A stretch of DNA of 64,000 nt from Ignavibacteriales bacterium (GTDB taxonomy: Bacteria; Bacteroidota; Ignavibacteria; Ignavibacteriales; Ignavibacteriaceae), in contig CP054182.1 of assembly GCA_015709675.1 (NCBI GenBank), forward strand, positions 3,451,448 to 3,515,447, read 5' to 3'. Shown here one piece after another: positions 1 through 8,965 of this stretch (its first letter is position 1; each line of letters begins with the position of its first letter). A program made the translations under genes and the position numbers. The notes below the pieces were generated by a model, which saw only the letters and a list, made by a program, of their open reading frames with translations, ran no database searches and was not told the DNA's origin.

Positions 1-270
1 AAGCATGGTACTCAGAATAAACGCGATTGCAGCATATTTGGGAAGCCAGTAAAGCGCTTCCGTCTGCTTCCTTATTCCGGGTTTTCCAAACCGGTGATAC
101 GCATTGATCAGCAGTTCAGCAGGTTTATATACCATAAACCAGCTAAGTGCCGAGAGCATCAGAAGCACTGCCTTCAGGCTGTATTCCCCGCTGACAAAAA
201 TCACCGAAAGAACCGGCACGGCAAGGATAACCCAGGCGCCATGTTCATTGGTAATAAGCGGGCGTCTCAT
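1..270 (-). CDS. YwiC-like membrane protein (partial, C-terminus beyond window)
   Basis: The minus strand is open from an ATG at 270 to the left edge, giving the first 90 residues of a protein. It starts MRRPLITNEHGAW, and the EHGAW signature close to the N-terminus is typical of the YwiC-like family (integral membrane proteins of unknown activity). Two hydrophobic stretches (about residues 13-28 and 33-48) and a third beginning near 80 fit a multi-span inner-membrane protein. It starts only two bases after the stop of the Rrf2 gene, so the two are almost certainly co-transcribed. In Bacillus the namesake lies beside narK and fnr, that is among nitrate/anaerobic genes, which fits a neighbour with an Fe-S type Rrf2 regulator. 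Function is not known; the family call is fairly sure. Confidence 0.75.
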   Translation of the reverse strand, partial: MRRPLITNEHGAWVILAVPVLSVIFVSGEYSLKAVLLMLSALSWFMVYKPAELLINAYHRFGKPGIRKQTEALYWLPKYAAIAFILSTML

Positions 271-272
271 GG

Positions 273-719
273 TCAGATCAGTTTGTTCCTGATAGCATCA
301 AGTTTAACCACGGTTTTTTGTGCCAGCTGATGCAGATTCCGGCTGCCAAGCATTACCCTGGTCTCCTCAACCAGCTTTATCCAGTCTGTGTGAACAGCAC
401 AGGGATACTGATCAGAACAGCCGGGAAACCCCAGCACACAACCGTCAAAAACGTTTTTCCCCTCAATTGCCTTAACAACTTCTATCAGATAAATCTCTTT
501 AGGATTCTTTCCGAGGAGAAATCCTCCTCCTTTCCCTTTGCGGGACTCAATAAATCCGCTGTTGGTAAGTTCCTGAAGGATTTTTGATACAAATTCTTTT
601 GGTATTTTAAGATGATCGGCAATTTCGCCCGAAGTAACTGCCGCACCCTCCTCGGTAAGGGTCAGATAAAGCAGGGACTGTATGGCGTATTCGCTCTTTT
701 TTGACAGTAGTAATGACAT
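273..719 (-). CDS. Rrf2 family transcriptional regulator, likely Fe-S (NsrR/IscR-like)
   Basis: A 148-residue protein with the Rrf2 winged-helix fold: an N-terminal start LLSKKSEYAIQSLLYL, a helix-turn-helix around residues 28-50 (SGEIADHLKIPKEFVSKIL) and the GGF wing near residue 65. Three cysteines in the order C-x6-C-x5-C (CVLGFPGCSDQYPC, about residues 93-106) match the cluster-binding loop of the NsrR/IscR/RsrR group, so a [2Fe-2S] or [4Fe-4S] sensor for nitric oxide, iron-sulfur status or redox is likely. It is the first gene of a two-gene unit with the YwiC-like gene. A palindrome sits directly between its -10 box and its start codon, as expected for autorepression. Which of the subgroups it belongs to cannot be told from the sequence alone. 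Confidence 0.88.
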   Translation of the reverse strand: MSLLLSKKSEYAIQSLLYLTLTEEGAAVTSGEIADHLKIPKEFVSKILQELTNSGFIESRKGKGGGFLLGKNPKEIYLIEVVKAIEGKNVFDGCVLGFPGCSDQYPCAVHTDWIKLVEETRVMLGSRNLHQLAQKTVVKLDAIRNKLI

Positions 720-724
720 AAATA

Positions 725-746
725 AATCAGACTTTTAACTCTGATT
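725..746 (-). promoter_or_regulatory. Probable operator of the Rrf2 regulator
   Basis: A perfect inverted repeat AATCAGA-N8-TCTGATT lies directly downstream of the -10 box and 5 bases upstream of the Rrf2 start codon. A second, shorter inverted repeat, ACTGA-TTC-TCAGT (760-772), overlaps the -35 box. Position and symmetry fit a dimeric repressor acting on its own gene. That Rrf2 is the ligand is inference. Confidence 0.6.
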
Positions 747-775
747 AAAATACGGAATTACTGATTCTCAGTCAA
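747..775 (-). promoter_or_regulatory. Promoter of the Rrf2-YwiC unit
   Basis: Read on the minus strand: TTGACT (770-775), a 17-base spacer, then TATTTT (747-752). Both boxes and the spacing fit a housekeeping-type promoter, and the start of transcription would fall inside the adjoining palindrome. Confidence 0.6.
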
Positions 776-840
776 TAAAAATCGGACTCCTTTTGAAAGA
801 ATGGAGCGAAAACGCTTTTTCCCGGCAGATTTGTGCAGAA

Positions 841-1773
841 TTATTTCGGCGGCAGCCGTTCAGAATATAGTTTTGAAATCTCAGCGCCGATCAGAAAGAC
901 ATAGGCGGAATAATAGATCCAGAAGGCAATAACCACAACAAGTGCATAAGCTCCGTAAATCTTTCCGTAACTGGCAAAATTATACACATAATAACCAAAA
1001 ATCTGCTTGGCGATCTCCCATGCAATGGCTGCGGTTAGTGCCCCGGCAAATACGGCCCGGCGCCTCAGTTTAACCACCGGCACCACTCTGTAGAGAAACA
1101 GAAACATCCCGAATACGATACCTAACGAAAAAATGGTTGAGTAAAGTTTTGGTATATATTCAAACCCTATAAAGTCAATAGTTCCGGCGGTAAATGAAAT
1201 ATTATTGAGGACCTCAAGCACCGGCAGGAGCAATGTGGCGGCGAGAAACAAAAACATCATCAGAAAAATCAGTCCTATATCCCTCAGTTTCCCTACAAAA
1301 AAGTTCACGTCAGACCCTGCTTTGAATATCCTGTTTAGGATGGTCCGTATGCTGCTGAATAAACTGGAAGCCGCAAATAAAAGACCGAGACCGCCGACTA
1401 TTCCGGCAACATTACGGTACTGAATTACTTCCGTTATCCGGTTGAAAAGTATTTGTTTTACGAATTGTGAATATGCTTCGTATGGAATGATAGTATCAAT
1501 AAACGTATTAATCTGGACTTCCACTTCAGCGGAATCAAGAAATATACCCAGGATCCAGAAGAGAATGAGTACAAGCGGTATGATGCAGATAAACAAAGAA
1601 AATGCCAGACTTCCTGAGTAGAGGAAGAGATGATTTTCATCCATCCGGTCAATTAACCCGATGATATAATGCCTGAAAAATCCGACGATATAACCTATTT
1701 TTGGTGAGAGTCTTGAAAGGAGTTTCAGTTTCCTTTTAAGTCCCTCAATCCACTCAAACAGTTTATCTTTCAT
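841..1773 (-). CDS. YihY/UPF0761 (BrkB-like) integral membrane protein
   Basis: A 310-residue protein with about six membrane spans, starting after an N-terminal basic stretch. It shows the layout of the YihY/virulence factor BrkB family (annotated in the past as ribonuclease BN, wrongly for most members): an early LFLYSGSLAFSLF segment, a central polar loop with NRIFKAGSDVNFF, and a C-terminal YGKIYGAYALVVVIAFWIYYSAY segment that is among the best conserved parts of the family. Length is normal. It is transcribed in the same direction as purL, 59 bases downstream of it. A role in the membrane is sure; substrate or partner is not known. Confidence 0.85.
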   Translation of the reverse strand: MKDKLFEWIEGLKRKLKLLSRLSPKIGYIVGFFRHYIIGLIDRMDENHLFLYSGSLAFSLFICIIPLVLILFWILGIFLDSAEVEVQINTFIDTIIPYEAYSQFVKQILFNRITEVIQYRNVAGIVGGLGLLFAASSLFSSIRTILNRIFKAGSDVNFFVGKLRDIGLIFLMMFLFLAATLLLPVLEVLNNISFTAGTIDFIGFEYIPKLYSTIFSLGIVFGMFLFLYRVVPVVKLRRRAVFAGALTAAIAWEIAKQIFGYYVYNFASYGKIYGAYALVVVIAFWIYYSAYVFLIGAEISKLYSERLPPK

Positions 1774-1832
1774 CAGCGTTTTCAGGGTTTGTTATGTCAT
1801 CTCCGGTTCTCTTCACCGTAAAAGACCGCGAA

Positions 1833-4055
1833 TTATGATATATGCTCCATTATACGTGAAATGGCATTGTAATACAATCCTGAGAGAGTCTCAATGTCAA
1901 ATTCATGTGAATTGATTTTTAAGGTTTTTCCGCCGGTTACACCTGCCTTCACAAACTCCTGGTTCTGAGAATTCAGGTATTCCTCAACAGCAGAAGCATG
2001 CTCCGGAAGAACGGAAATAATCACCCGTGACTGCGTTTCTGAGAAAAAAGCGAAATCCTCTCTCAATCCTGCCGGCAGGGTAACTTCAGCCCCTATCTGC
2101 TGCTCTTTGTTCATAATGCAGCATTCAGCAAGTGCAACAGCCGCGCCTCCGTCAGCTATATCATGAGCCGAGAGCACCTGTCCGGAACGTATCAGATGAA
2201 GCAGTGAGTCATGCAGTTTCTTTTCTTTTGCAAGATCCATCCGCGGGCAGTCTCCTGTTACCTGTCCGTGCATGGTTTTCAGGTATTCTGATCCGCCGAT
2301 TTCCTCCTGATCTTTTCCGAGTATATATACGATGCTTCCCTCATGGCTGAAATGACTGCGGGTTATATGATCAAGATCTTCTATCAGGCCAAGCATGCCG
2401 ATCGTAGGTGTGGGATAGACGGCACTTTCCGGTGATTCATTATAAAAACTGACATTCCCTCCGGTAACCGGTGTATCAAGATATCTGCATGCTTCTCCCA
2501 TACCGGCAATTGCTTCCGTAAACTGCCAGTACATCTCCGGTTTATAGGGATTGCCGAAATTAAGGCAGTTGGTAATAGCGAGCGGAACTGCTCCGGTACA
2601 GACCACATTACGCGCGGACTCTGCCACCGCAATCTTCGCTCCTTCACGGGGGTTGAGATAGACATATCTGCCGTTGCAGTCTGTCTTAAGCGCCAGGGCC
2701 TTTCTGGTTCCTTTTATATATACTACCGCCGCGTCTCCTCCGGAACCGATCACGGTTGCCGTCTGTACCATTGAATCATACTGGCGGTATGCCCACTGTT
2801 TTGATGCAATATTAGGAGAAGCCAGCAGTGTCAGGAGAGTTTCTTTGCAATCCGTCACCGGCAGCCCTTCCATACGGAACGCGTGTACTTCGTCAAGGTA
2901 AGCAGGGCGCTTTGTCTCACGGATATATACCGGTGCGCCTCCGCCAAGCACCAGGTCATGCGGCGGCACAGATGCTTTTACTTCCCCCTCATAACGGATA
3001 TTAAGGATACCGGTTCCGTTAACTGTGCCTATCTGAGAACAATTCAGATCCCACTTGTCAAATACTGCTTTAATCTCTGCCTCTCTCCCTGTCTTGCCGA
3101 CTACCAGCATCCTCTCCTGGCTCTCGGAAAGCATAATCTCATAAGCTGTCATCTGTTTTTCTCTGAGCGGAACTTTGTTAAGGTCAATATCCATCCCTGA
3201 TTTGCCTTTTGCACTCATTTCCGTAGTTGAACAGCTTATTCCGGCTGCACCCATATCCTGTATTCCCGCAATAAGTTTTTTCTGTATTACTTCAAGAGTG
3301 GCTTCAAGCAATAATTTCTCGGTGAACGGATCCCCCACCTGCACTGAAGGTCTTTTCGCTTCAGACTCTTCGGAAATTTCTTCCGATGCAAATGTAGCTC
3401 CGTGAATGCCGTCTCTTCCTGTTGAAGACCCGACAATAAATACCGGATTTCCCTCACCTTCCGCTGTTGCGGATGCAGTTTCCCCAACTTTAACCAGTCC
3501 GACAGCCATGGCATTCACAAGAGGATTGCCTTTATAAGCATTTTCAAAATAAATTTCACCGCCTACCGTGGGAACTCCAAAACTGTTCCCATAATCCCCG
3601 ATACCTTTAACAACTCCTTCAAATAAGTATCTGGTCCTCGCATCATCAAGTTCACCAAACCGGAGTGAGTTAAGGCAGGCAATTGGGCGGGCACCCATGG
3701 TAAAAATATCACGCAGAATTCCGCCAACTCCTGTTGCCGCCCCCTGATATGGTTCAACAGCCGAAGGATGGTTATGGCTTTCAATTTTAAACGCTACAGC
3801 AAGCCCGTCTCCTATATCCACAAGGCCTGCATTTTCATCACCCGCCCCTACAAGAAGTCTTCCTCCTGAGCGGGGCAGAGTTTTAAGCTGTACAATAGAA
3901 TTTTTATAACTGCAGTGCTCAGACCACATTACGCTAAAGATGCCAAGCTCTGTAAAGGTTGGCACCCGGCCTAGTATATGTAAAATTTTCTGATACTCAT
4001 CTTCATTCAATCCATGTTGTGCAGCAAGTTCAGCTGTTACTACCGGTTCTTTCAT
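1833..4055 (-). CDS. purL: Phosphoribosylformylglycinamidine synthase subunit PurL
   Basis: A 740-residue protein of the small (non-fused) PurL type. It is the synthetase subunit that turns FGAR, glutamine-derived ammonia and ATP into FGAM in step four of purine synthesis, and works with PurQ and PurS, which are not in this window. Family signatures are clear: [16 protein letters not shown] near the N-terminus, [23 protein letters not shown] with its ATP/Mg-binding residues, the repeat of that fold in the second half ([12 protein letters not shown] and [10 protein letters not shown]), and [16 protein letters not shown] near the C-terminus. The domain order matches the usual pair of AIRS-type halves. 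purA, further along the window, belongs to the same pathway but is not linked as an operon. Confidence 0.96.
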   Translation of the reverse strand: MKEPVVTAELAAQHGLNEDEYQKILHILGRVPTFTELGIFSVMWSEHCSYKNSIVQLKTLPRSGGRLLVGAGDENAGLVDIGDGLAVAFKIESHNHPSAVEPYQGAATGVGGILRDIFTMGARPIACLNSLRFGELDDARTRYLFEGVVKGIGDYGNSFGVPTVGGEIYFENAYKGNPLVNAMAVGLVKVGETASATAEGEGNPVFIVGSSTGRDGIHGATFASEEISEESEAKRPSVQVGDPFTEKLLLEATLEVIQKKLIAGIQDMGAAGISCSTTEMSAKGKSGMDIDLNKVPLREKQMTAYEIMLSESQERMLVVGKTGREAEIKAVFDKWDLNCSQIGTVNGTGILNIRYEGEVKASVPPHDLVLGGGAPVYIRETKRPAYLDEVHAFRMEGLPVTDCKETLLTLLASPNIASKQWAYRQYDSMVQTATVIGSGGDAAVVYIKGTRKALALKTDCNGRYVYLNPREGAKIAVAESARNVVCTGAVPLAITNCLNFGNPYKPEMYWQFTEAIAGMGEACRYLDTPVTGGNVSFYNESPESAVYPTPTIGMLGLIEDLDHITRSHFSHEGSIVYILGKDQEEIGGSEYLKTMHGQVTGDCPRMDLAKEKKLHDSLLHLIRSGQVLSAHDIADGGAAVALAECCIMNKEQQIGAEVTLPAGLREDFAFFSETQSRVIISVLPEHASAVEEYLNSQNQEFVKAGVTGGKTLKINSHEFDIETLSGLYYNAISRIMEHIS

Positions 4056-4113
4056 GTGTCCTGATTCTTTGAGATTAGAATTTTAAAGATACTGAATTTC
4101 AGCGTCTGTTTTT

Positions 4114-4127
4114 CTCACCCTGGTGAG
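4114..4127. promoter_or_regulatory. Inverted repeat between purL and proC
   Basis: CTCACC-CT-GGTGAG, a perfect 6-base inverted repeat, in the region between the divergently transcribed purL and proC. It could be an operator or the stem of a short leader hairpin. I see no known PurR-type box. Confidence 0.3.
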
Positions 4128-4259
4128 CAGATTATGCTGATTTTGACTAATTTTAATGGATTATACTTTGCGCTGAATGAAGTCATACTTCCCGATTTCT
4201 CCATGTTCCTCCGTCAAAATCCTTTATATTGCAAAATTGCTTCAAAAAAATTGCGGAAT

Positions 4260-5072
4260 ATGAATTTGTCAAATCAAACTATCTCCATACTGGGGGGCGG
4301 AAATATCGGAACTGCTATTGCCCTGGGGCTGGCTGAATCCGGTTTATTTCCTGCTCAATCCATAATTATAACCAGAAAGAACCGGGAAGCACTTTTACAG
4401 CTCAATGAAAAAGGGTTTGAGACAAATAAGTCCAATCTGGAAGCCGTTTCCTCCTCCAAAATTATCCTGCTCTGTGTCCAGCCCGGCCAGCTGAACAATC
4501 TGCTGGAAGAAATTGCCCCGGGTCTGCAGGATGACCATATTATCATTTCGGTTGTCTCAGGAGCCTGGATTAATGACCTGAAAAAACGGACCGGCAATAA
4601 AGGCAGTATCGTAAGGGCTATGCCTAATACGGCTATTGCCATCAGAGAATCTATGACATGCCTTTCCTCCGATTCCGGCGATGGGCTTAAGATAGCAGAA
4701 AAGATATTCAGTTCAGTAGGCCTCTGCATAACCATTCCTGAAGAACTGATGATCCCCGCAACTGCACTCTGTGCCTGCGGAACAGCTTTTTTCCTCAGAG
4801 CCGTCAGGGCAGCATCTCAGGGAGGTATTGAAATTGGTTTTCATGCTGAGGATGCATTGCTTATGGCAGCGCAGACGGCAAAAGGGGCAGCAGCACTTTT
4901 ATTACAGGGAAAAAATCATCCTGAAGATGAAGTTGATAAAGTCACAACTCTCCGCGGCTGCACCATCTCCGGCCTTAATCAAATGGAACATCATGGTTTC
5001 AGTTCTGCAATGATAAAGGGAATTACCACATCAGCAGAGAAAGCTTCCAAACTTTATTCTCCCGCGGATTAA
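4260..5072 (+). CDS. proC: Pyrroline-5-carboxylate reductase
   Basis: Last step of proline synthesis, reducing pyrroline-5-carboxylate with NAD(P)H. The protein has an N-terminal Rossmann motif (ILGGGNIGTAIALGL, residues about 9-23), the conserved VRAMPNTAIAIRESM segment, the CACGTAFFLRAVRAASQGG helix and the C-terminal VTTLRGCTISGLNQMEHHGF block of the family. The reading frame is open upstream to 4134, but the start at 4260 is chosen because it gives 270 residues, the normal size, and places the Rossmann strand at the N-terminus. There is no strong ribosome binding site. The stop is two bases before the start of the following histidine kinase, so the two may be co-transcribed. Confidence 0.93.
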   Translation: MNLSNQTISILGGGNIGTAIALGLAESGLFPAQSIIITRKNREALLQLNEKGFETNKSNLEAVSSSKIILLCVQPGQLNNLLEEIAPGLQDDHIIISVVSGAWINDLKKRTGNKGSIVRAMPNTAIAIRESMTCLSSDSGDGLKIAEKIFSSVGLCITIPEELMIPATALCACGTAFFLRAVRAASQGGIEIGFHAEDALLMAAQTAKGAAALLLQGKNHPEDEVDKVTTLRGCTISGLNQMEHHGFSSAMIKGITTSAEKASKLYSPAD

Positions 5073-5074
5073 CC

Positions 5075-6523
5075 ATGAAGAATTACTTCGTAAGCTTTAA
5101 TGCACTGAATGAGTTTTCAGAATACTGCTTCCTGGTAGATAAGGAAGGAACAATTCTTGACGTTAATAAAGCGGTAATTCTTGATATAAAAGTAGCTAAA
5201 GAGGAAATGCAGGGCACACAGTTTTATACGTGGCTGCATCCGGCATCAATTCTGAAAGCTGAAAACGCTCTGATAAGGGCTAATCAGAACAGCGGGACAA
5301 TTGAGATAGAATGTAAACTCAGGCTTTATGGCGAGTTATTCTGCGATTCTAAGATGTACTTTTCCTGTTTCTCGCTTCCCAATGATTCTAAGAAGCAGAA
5401 AGTGCTCATTATCGGCAAGAATGTAACAGAAGAGAAAAAGCGTGAAGCAGATCTTCTGCGGTTTTATTTTGTTGCACAGAATACCGTTAACCCGCTTCAG
5501 ATAACTGATCTGAGCGGAAAGATGATATATGTTAATCCTGCTTTCGTTAAAGCCAGCGGATACTCTGAAGAAGAACTGATTGGAAAAAATCCTTCCGTAT
5601 TCGGAAGCAAAAAATACCCGAGAAAATTCTGGGATAAAATGTGGAATACTATAACTTCGGGCAAGGTGTGGGTCGGTGAAGTTGAAAACCGCAAGAAAAA
5701 TGGTGATGCATTTCATACGCAGCTTCTGGTCTCCCCTATTATTAATAATGATAAACAGGTTATCGGATTTTTTGGAATTCATCGCGATCTGACGGAAAAA
5801 AGAAATTTTGAGAAACAGCTCATCCATACGCAAAAAATGGAAAGTATCGGTACACTTGCGGCCGGTGTAGCGCATGAAGTTGGCAATCCGCTTGCGTCAA
5901 TCTCAGCGCTGGTGCAGCTTATCCTCAGAACCAGTGACGATCCCTTCACCAAAGAAAAACTGGATCTGGTGAAAAGCCAGATAAACCGTATATCCAAAAT
6001 CATACGTGATCTTGTTGATTTTTCGCGCCCGTCGAATTATGAAATGCGGCTGACGGATCTGAATGCAAACGTAAAGGAATCCATTGAAATCGTCCAGGTG
6101 GGTAAAAAAGCCAAGAATATTACCTTCAAATCAGATTTCGATCAGAATATAGCCCCCATTCCGCTTGTTGCTGACCAGCTGCAGCAGGTATTTGTTAACA
6201 TCCTGATCAATGCGGTAGATTCAGTCGCTGATAAAATTGCCCAGTCAGAAGACTATAAGGGAGTCATTAAAATAAAAACCTCATTCGATTCCGAACACGT
6301 GTATATAACGTTTGAAGATAACGGACTTGGCATTGATGAGGCCAGTATTGTGAAGATTTTTGAACCGTTCTTTACCACAAAGAAAGAAGGTAAAGGAACA
6401 GGGCTGGGACTCTGGGTCAGTATAGGCATTATTCAGAGCTTCGGCGGAGAAATTAAAGTAAACAGCATACCGGGTGAGTGGACCAGATTTACCGTCCAGC
6501 TCCCCATATATACAAATTATTAA
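5075..6523 (+). CDS. PAS-domain sensor histidine kinase, cytoplasmic
   Basis: A 482-residue kinase without membrane segments. Two PAS domains (about residues 8-120 and 128-248) are followed by the dimerisation/phosphoacceptor helix with the H-box [14 protein letters not shown] (about 265-280). A HATPase domain follows, with N-box ([10 protein letters not shown]), G1 (EDNGLGID), F-box ([11 protein letters not shown]) and G2 (GKGTGLGLW). The layout resembles NtrB-type kinases. The next gene is an NtrC-type activator whose start is 11 bases after this stop, so they form a two-component pair. The signal is unknown; a soluble double-PAS input suggests an internal cue such as redox state or a metabolite. 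Confidence 0.93.
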   Translation: MKNYFVSFNALNEFSEYCFLVDKEGTILDVNKAVILDIKVAKEEMQGTQFYTWLHPASILKAENALIRANQNSGTIEIECKLRLYGELFCDSKMYFSCFSLPNDSKKQKVLIIGKNVTEEKKREADLLRFYFVAQNTVNPLQITDLSGKMIYVNPAFVKASGYSEEELIGKNPSVFGSKKYPRKFWDKMWNTITSGKVWVGEVENRKKNGDAFHTQLLVSPIINNDKQVIGFFGIHRDLTEKRNFEKQLIHTQKMESIGTLAAGVAHEVGNPLASISALVQLILRTSDDPFTKEKLDLVKSQINRISKIIRDLVDFSRPSNYEMRLTDLNANVKESIEIVQVGKKAKNITFKSDFDQNIAPIPLVADQLQQVFVNILINAVDSVADKIAQSEDYKGVIKIKTSFDSEHVYITFEDNGLGIDEASIVKIFEPFFTTKKEGKGTGLGLWVSIGIIQSFGGEIKVNSIPGEWTRFTVQLPIYTNY

Positions 6524-6534
6524 GGATTGAGGTC

Positions 6535-7890
6535 ATGCCCGAGAAAATATTAGTTGTTGATGATGAAGATATAATAAGAGATACGATTTCAGTTGTACTG
6601 AAAAAAGAAGGATACCAGGTTGATGAGGCAGAAAACGGCCTGATTGCATTTAATAAGATTCAGGAAAATTTTTACGACTTAGTAATCACAGATATTGAAA
6701 TGCCTGAAATGAAAGGCATTGAACTGCTGGAGAGATCTTCAAAAGCACAGGCAAATGCCTCATTCATTATTATTACCGCTTACGGTTCCCTTGATACCGC
6801 AATACGAGCCCTCCGCTCAGGCGCAAATGATTATATACTGAAGCCGGTTGAGTTTGACGAACTTCTTATTAAAATCAACCGTCTCTTTGAAACACGCCGG
6901 CTGATTCTTGAGAATCAAATGCTCCGCCGTGAAGTGCAGCGTGATTTTGATTACTCCAACTTTATCGGTAAAAGCCCCGCGATGAAACGGATATTTGACA
7001 TTATCTCTGCAGTGGGTCCCACCGAATCAACCGTGCTAATCACCGGCAACAGCGGTACTGGTAAAGAGCTGACTGCCCGCGCTATCCATCAGTCCAGCAA
7101 GCGTAAAAACCGGCCGTTTCTTGCGGTAAACTGCGGCGCAATATCAGAAAATCTTATTGAAAGTGAACTCTTCGGACACAAGAAAGGTGCGTTCACCGGT
7201 GCAAGTAATGATAAAGAGGGTTATCTGAAAGCAGCAGACGGGGGCACTCTCTTCCTTGATGAGATTAGTGAAATGCCTCAGCAACTTCAGGTGAAACTGC
7301 TCCGGGTCATTCAGGAGAAAGAATGCACGCCGGTTGGATCTACGGTTTCACTGCCGATCAATGTGCGGTTTATCGCATCAACAAACCGCAATCTTCGTGA
7401 AGAAATAACCAAAGGTACTTTCCGTGAGGATTTGTATTACCGCCTGAATGTGGTTGAAATAAAAATGCCTTCACTCCGTGAAAGGAAAACCGATATACCC
7501 CTGCTGATTGACCATTTTCTTGATAAATTCCGCAAGGAGATGGGGCGCAGCATCAAAGGAGTTGACCACAAAGCCATGAAAGCATTAATCGCTTATGACT
7601 GGCGGGGTGAGGTAAGAGAACTTGCAAACGTGATGGAGCGTGCTGTTATCTTCGCTGATACCGAGTATATCGGTGTAGAAGAACTGCCCGATTATTTCAA
7701 ACCGGACCGTGATGCGGCAAATCAGGAAAAAATCGGCGTCCTTGACGAATATATACGCAAAGTAGAACGCGATTATATCGTTAAGACCCTTGAAACATAT
7801 AACTATGACAAAGAACAGGTAGCTATGGCGCTTGATCTCGGCCTTTCAACTCTTTACCGGAAAATTAAGGAACTAGGTATAGAAGTATGA
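6535..7890 (+). CDS. NtrC-family sigma-54-dependent response regulator
   Basis: A 451-residue activator. The receiver domain covers residues 3-117, with the phosphoacceptor Asp53 in VITDIEMPEM. The AAA+ domain follows with Walker A GNSGTGKE (171-178), the sigma-54 contact loop GAFTGA (218-223) and Walker B LFLDE (239-243). A Fis-type helix-turn-helix sits at the C-terminus (DKEQVAMALDLGLSTLYRKI). The GAFTGA loop is intact, so it should open sigma-54 (RpoN) promoters. The start at 6535 is preferred over an in-frame upstream ATG at 6478 because it begins directly with the receiver fold and follows AAGGATTGAGG. It pairs with the PAS kinase just upstream. Target genes cannot be named. Confidence 0.95.
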   Translation: MPEKILVVDDEDIIRDTISVVLKKEGYQVDEAENGLIAFNKIQENFYDLVITDIEMPEMKGIELLERSSKAQANASFIIITAYGSLDTAIRALRSGANDYILKPVEFDELLIKINRLFETRRLILENQMLRREVQRDFDYSNFIGKSPAMKRIFDIISAVGPTESTVLITGNSGTGKELTARAIHQSSKRKNRPFLAVNCGAISENLIESELFGHKKGAFTGASNDKEGYLKAADGGTLFLDEISEMPQQLQVKLLRVIQEKECTPVGSTVSLPINVRFIASTNRNLREEITKGTFREDLYYRLNVVEIKMPSLRERKTDIPLLIDHFLDKFRKEMGRSIKGVDHKAMKALIAYDWRGEVRELANVMERAVIFADTEYIGVEELPDYFKPDRDAANQEKIGVLDEYIRKVERDYIVKTLETYNYDKEQVAMALDLGLSTLYRKIKELGIEV

Positions 7891-7933
7891 AGTATGAATT
7901 ATGAAGTATAAATTGGTTTATATAAATATTGTA

Positions 7934-8000
7934 GAGACGTTGCAATCGCCGCCACCGATATATGTTATGATTCAAACCATCACGGCGATTGCAGCGTCTC
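7934..8000. repeat. REP-like imperfect palindrome
   Basis: Two 18-base arms (7934-7951 and 7983-8000) that match as an inverted repeat with one mismatch, separated by 31 bases. The core reads GAGACG-TTGCAATCGCCG. The 383-base stretch 7891-8273 holds no convincing gene. It begins with short GAAGTATGAA-type runs (about 7885-7915) and then carries this palindrome and a second, related one. Confidence 0.6.
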
Positions 8001-8039
8001 AAACCCACACATGGTAAGGATTTTCTCGTTTTTCCCTGA

Positions 8040-8098
8040 GACGATGCAATCACGAAACAGAATATACTTAATCACAGATTTCATGTGACTGCATCGTC
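8040..8098. repeat. Second REP-like palindrome, related to the first
   Basis: GACGATGCAATCAC (8040-8053) faces GTGACTGCATCGTC (8085-8098), 13 of 14 positions pairing. The core GAGACG-A-TGCAATC resembles the palindrome at 7934-8000, so both look like members of one dispersed family of short palindromic repeats. Confidence 0.55.
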
Positions 8099-8273
8099 AC
8101 AGCGCGTACCTGTGTTTACACCAATTATGTTCTTCATGTTCTTCCATGAGTTAATCCAGAACCGAGTTTCTACGGCAAGAACATTCTTAGGCAATCAGCG
8201 GAAAACTTTTCTGCGTCAATCAGCGGGAAACTTTTCCCCAATTCATTTGCCGCCACCAATCTACCCTACTTTG

Positions 8274-8765
8274 TTAATGCCTGAAAAAATTAAAAAACAC
8301 CCGCTGCTCTCCGCTCATATCCTCAATCACCACCTTTAACTCATCTCCTTTGGGGAATGAGTACCGAATCCTTTGCGGAAAGTCATGCCCCGGGTTTTCA
8401 AAAATATACTCCTCCCCTGTTGCTTTTAAGGTGAATAGAACTTCTTTCCCCTCATTCTGATTTATAACACGGGCTCCATAAAAAAGAGAATCCTCCTTAA
8501 TAAACAGTCTCATTTCTTCAGTCAGCGCCGAGTCCCCTCCTGCTACTTTCCAGGTTGTTCCCTTCAAATCCCCCTGCTCCCCTTTTTTCCAGACCTCGTA
8601 AACCATCCCGGTCCGGGTAACTCTTATCCAGGTACCCTCGAGACGTTCAAGTTCTGTTAAAACTTCGTGCGGAGGTTTGAGATCCCCTCCGCCGCATCCG
8701 GCAAGCGGCAGTTGTGCCATGAAAAGAAAAACCAATAAGCCGGCTGTTCGTACATACAAAATCAT
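8274..8765 (-). CDS. Small predicted lipoprotein (DUF6265-like)
   Basis: A 163-residue protein with a lipoprotein signal: a hydrophobic stretch and the lipobox LAGC with the modified cysteine at residue 24, followed by three glycines. Next comes a compact beta-rich domain. LERLEGTWIR at the front and FENPGHDFPQRIRY near the end are familiar from DUF6265-type proteins, small beta-barrel-like domains of unknown function. It probably sits on the outer membrane, or the inner membrane facing the periplasm. It stands alone: the upstream neighbour is divergent and the downstream side is the repeat-bearing spacer. No enzymatic residues can be named. Confidence 0.7.
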   Translation of the reverse strand: MILYVRTAGLLVFLFMAQLPLAGCGGGDLKPPHEVLTELERLEGTWIRVTRTGMVYEVWKKGEQGDLKGTTWKVAGGDSALTEEMRLFIKEDSLFYGARVINQNEGKEVLFTLKATGEEYIFENPGHDFPQRIRYSFPKGDELKVVIEDMSGEQRVFFNFFRH

Positions 8766-8888
8766 AACTAAAAGTATTCTTTTTTCTAAAACCCTAAATT
8801 ACTCCAAGTGATCCAATTTCCGGTATGATGATCTGCCTGCCCGTCTGAGGTCATGGTACGACTGGCGGATTTTTCAGGTTTACTATAC

Positions 8889-8920
8889 ATTTTACTTTAA
8901 AAAGAGGATATTTTACTTTA
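8889..8920. promoter_or_regulatory. Direct repeats upstream of the orphan STAS gene
   Basis: ATTTTACTTTA occurs twice, at 8889-8899 and 8910-8920, exactly 21 bases apart, which is two helical turns. They lie 46 bases upstream of the STAS start. This could be an activator site, or the second copy could be part of a TAnnTTTG-like -7 element (TACTTTAG). Confidence 0.35.
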
Positions 8921-8965
8921 GTTTTAGGGGATTGATAAAATAAAGGTCAAATCCAGGAGATTTAG

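Noticed and set aside
4134-4259. Longer N-terminus of ProC
   Set aside because: It would put 42 residues before the Rossmann strand; the family starts close to it, and the ATG at 4260 gives normal length.
5336-5875. Minus-strand frame of 179 codons inside the PAS kinase gene
   Set aside because: Antisense shadow of a well-supported gene; composition and lack of start signals speak against it.
7865-8339. Small frames in the spacer after the NtrC-type gene
   Set aside because: They cover palindromic repeats and AT-rich runs and give no recognisable protein.
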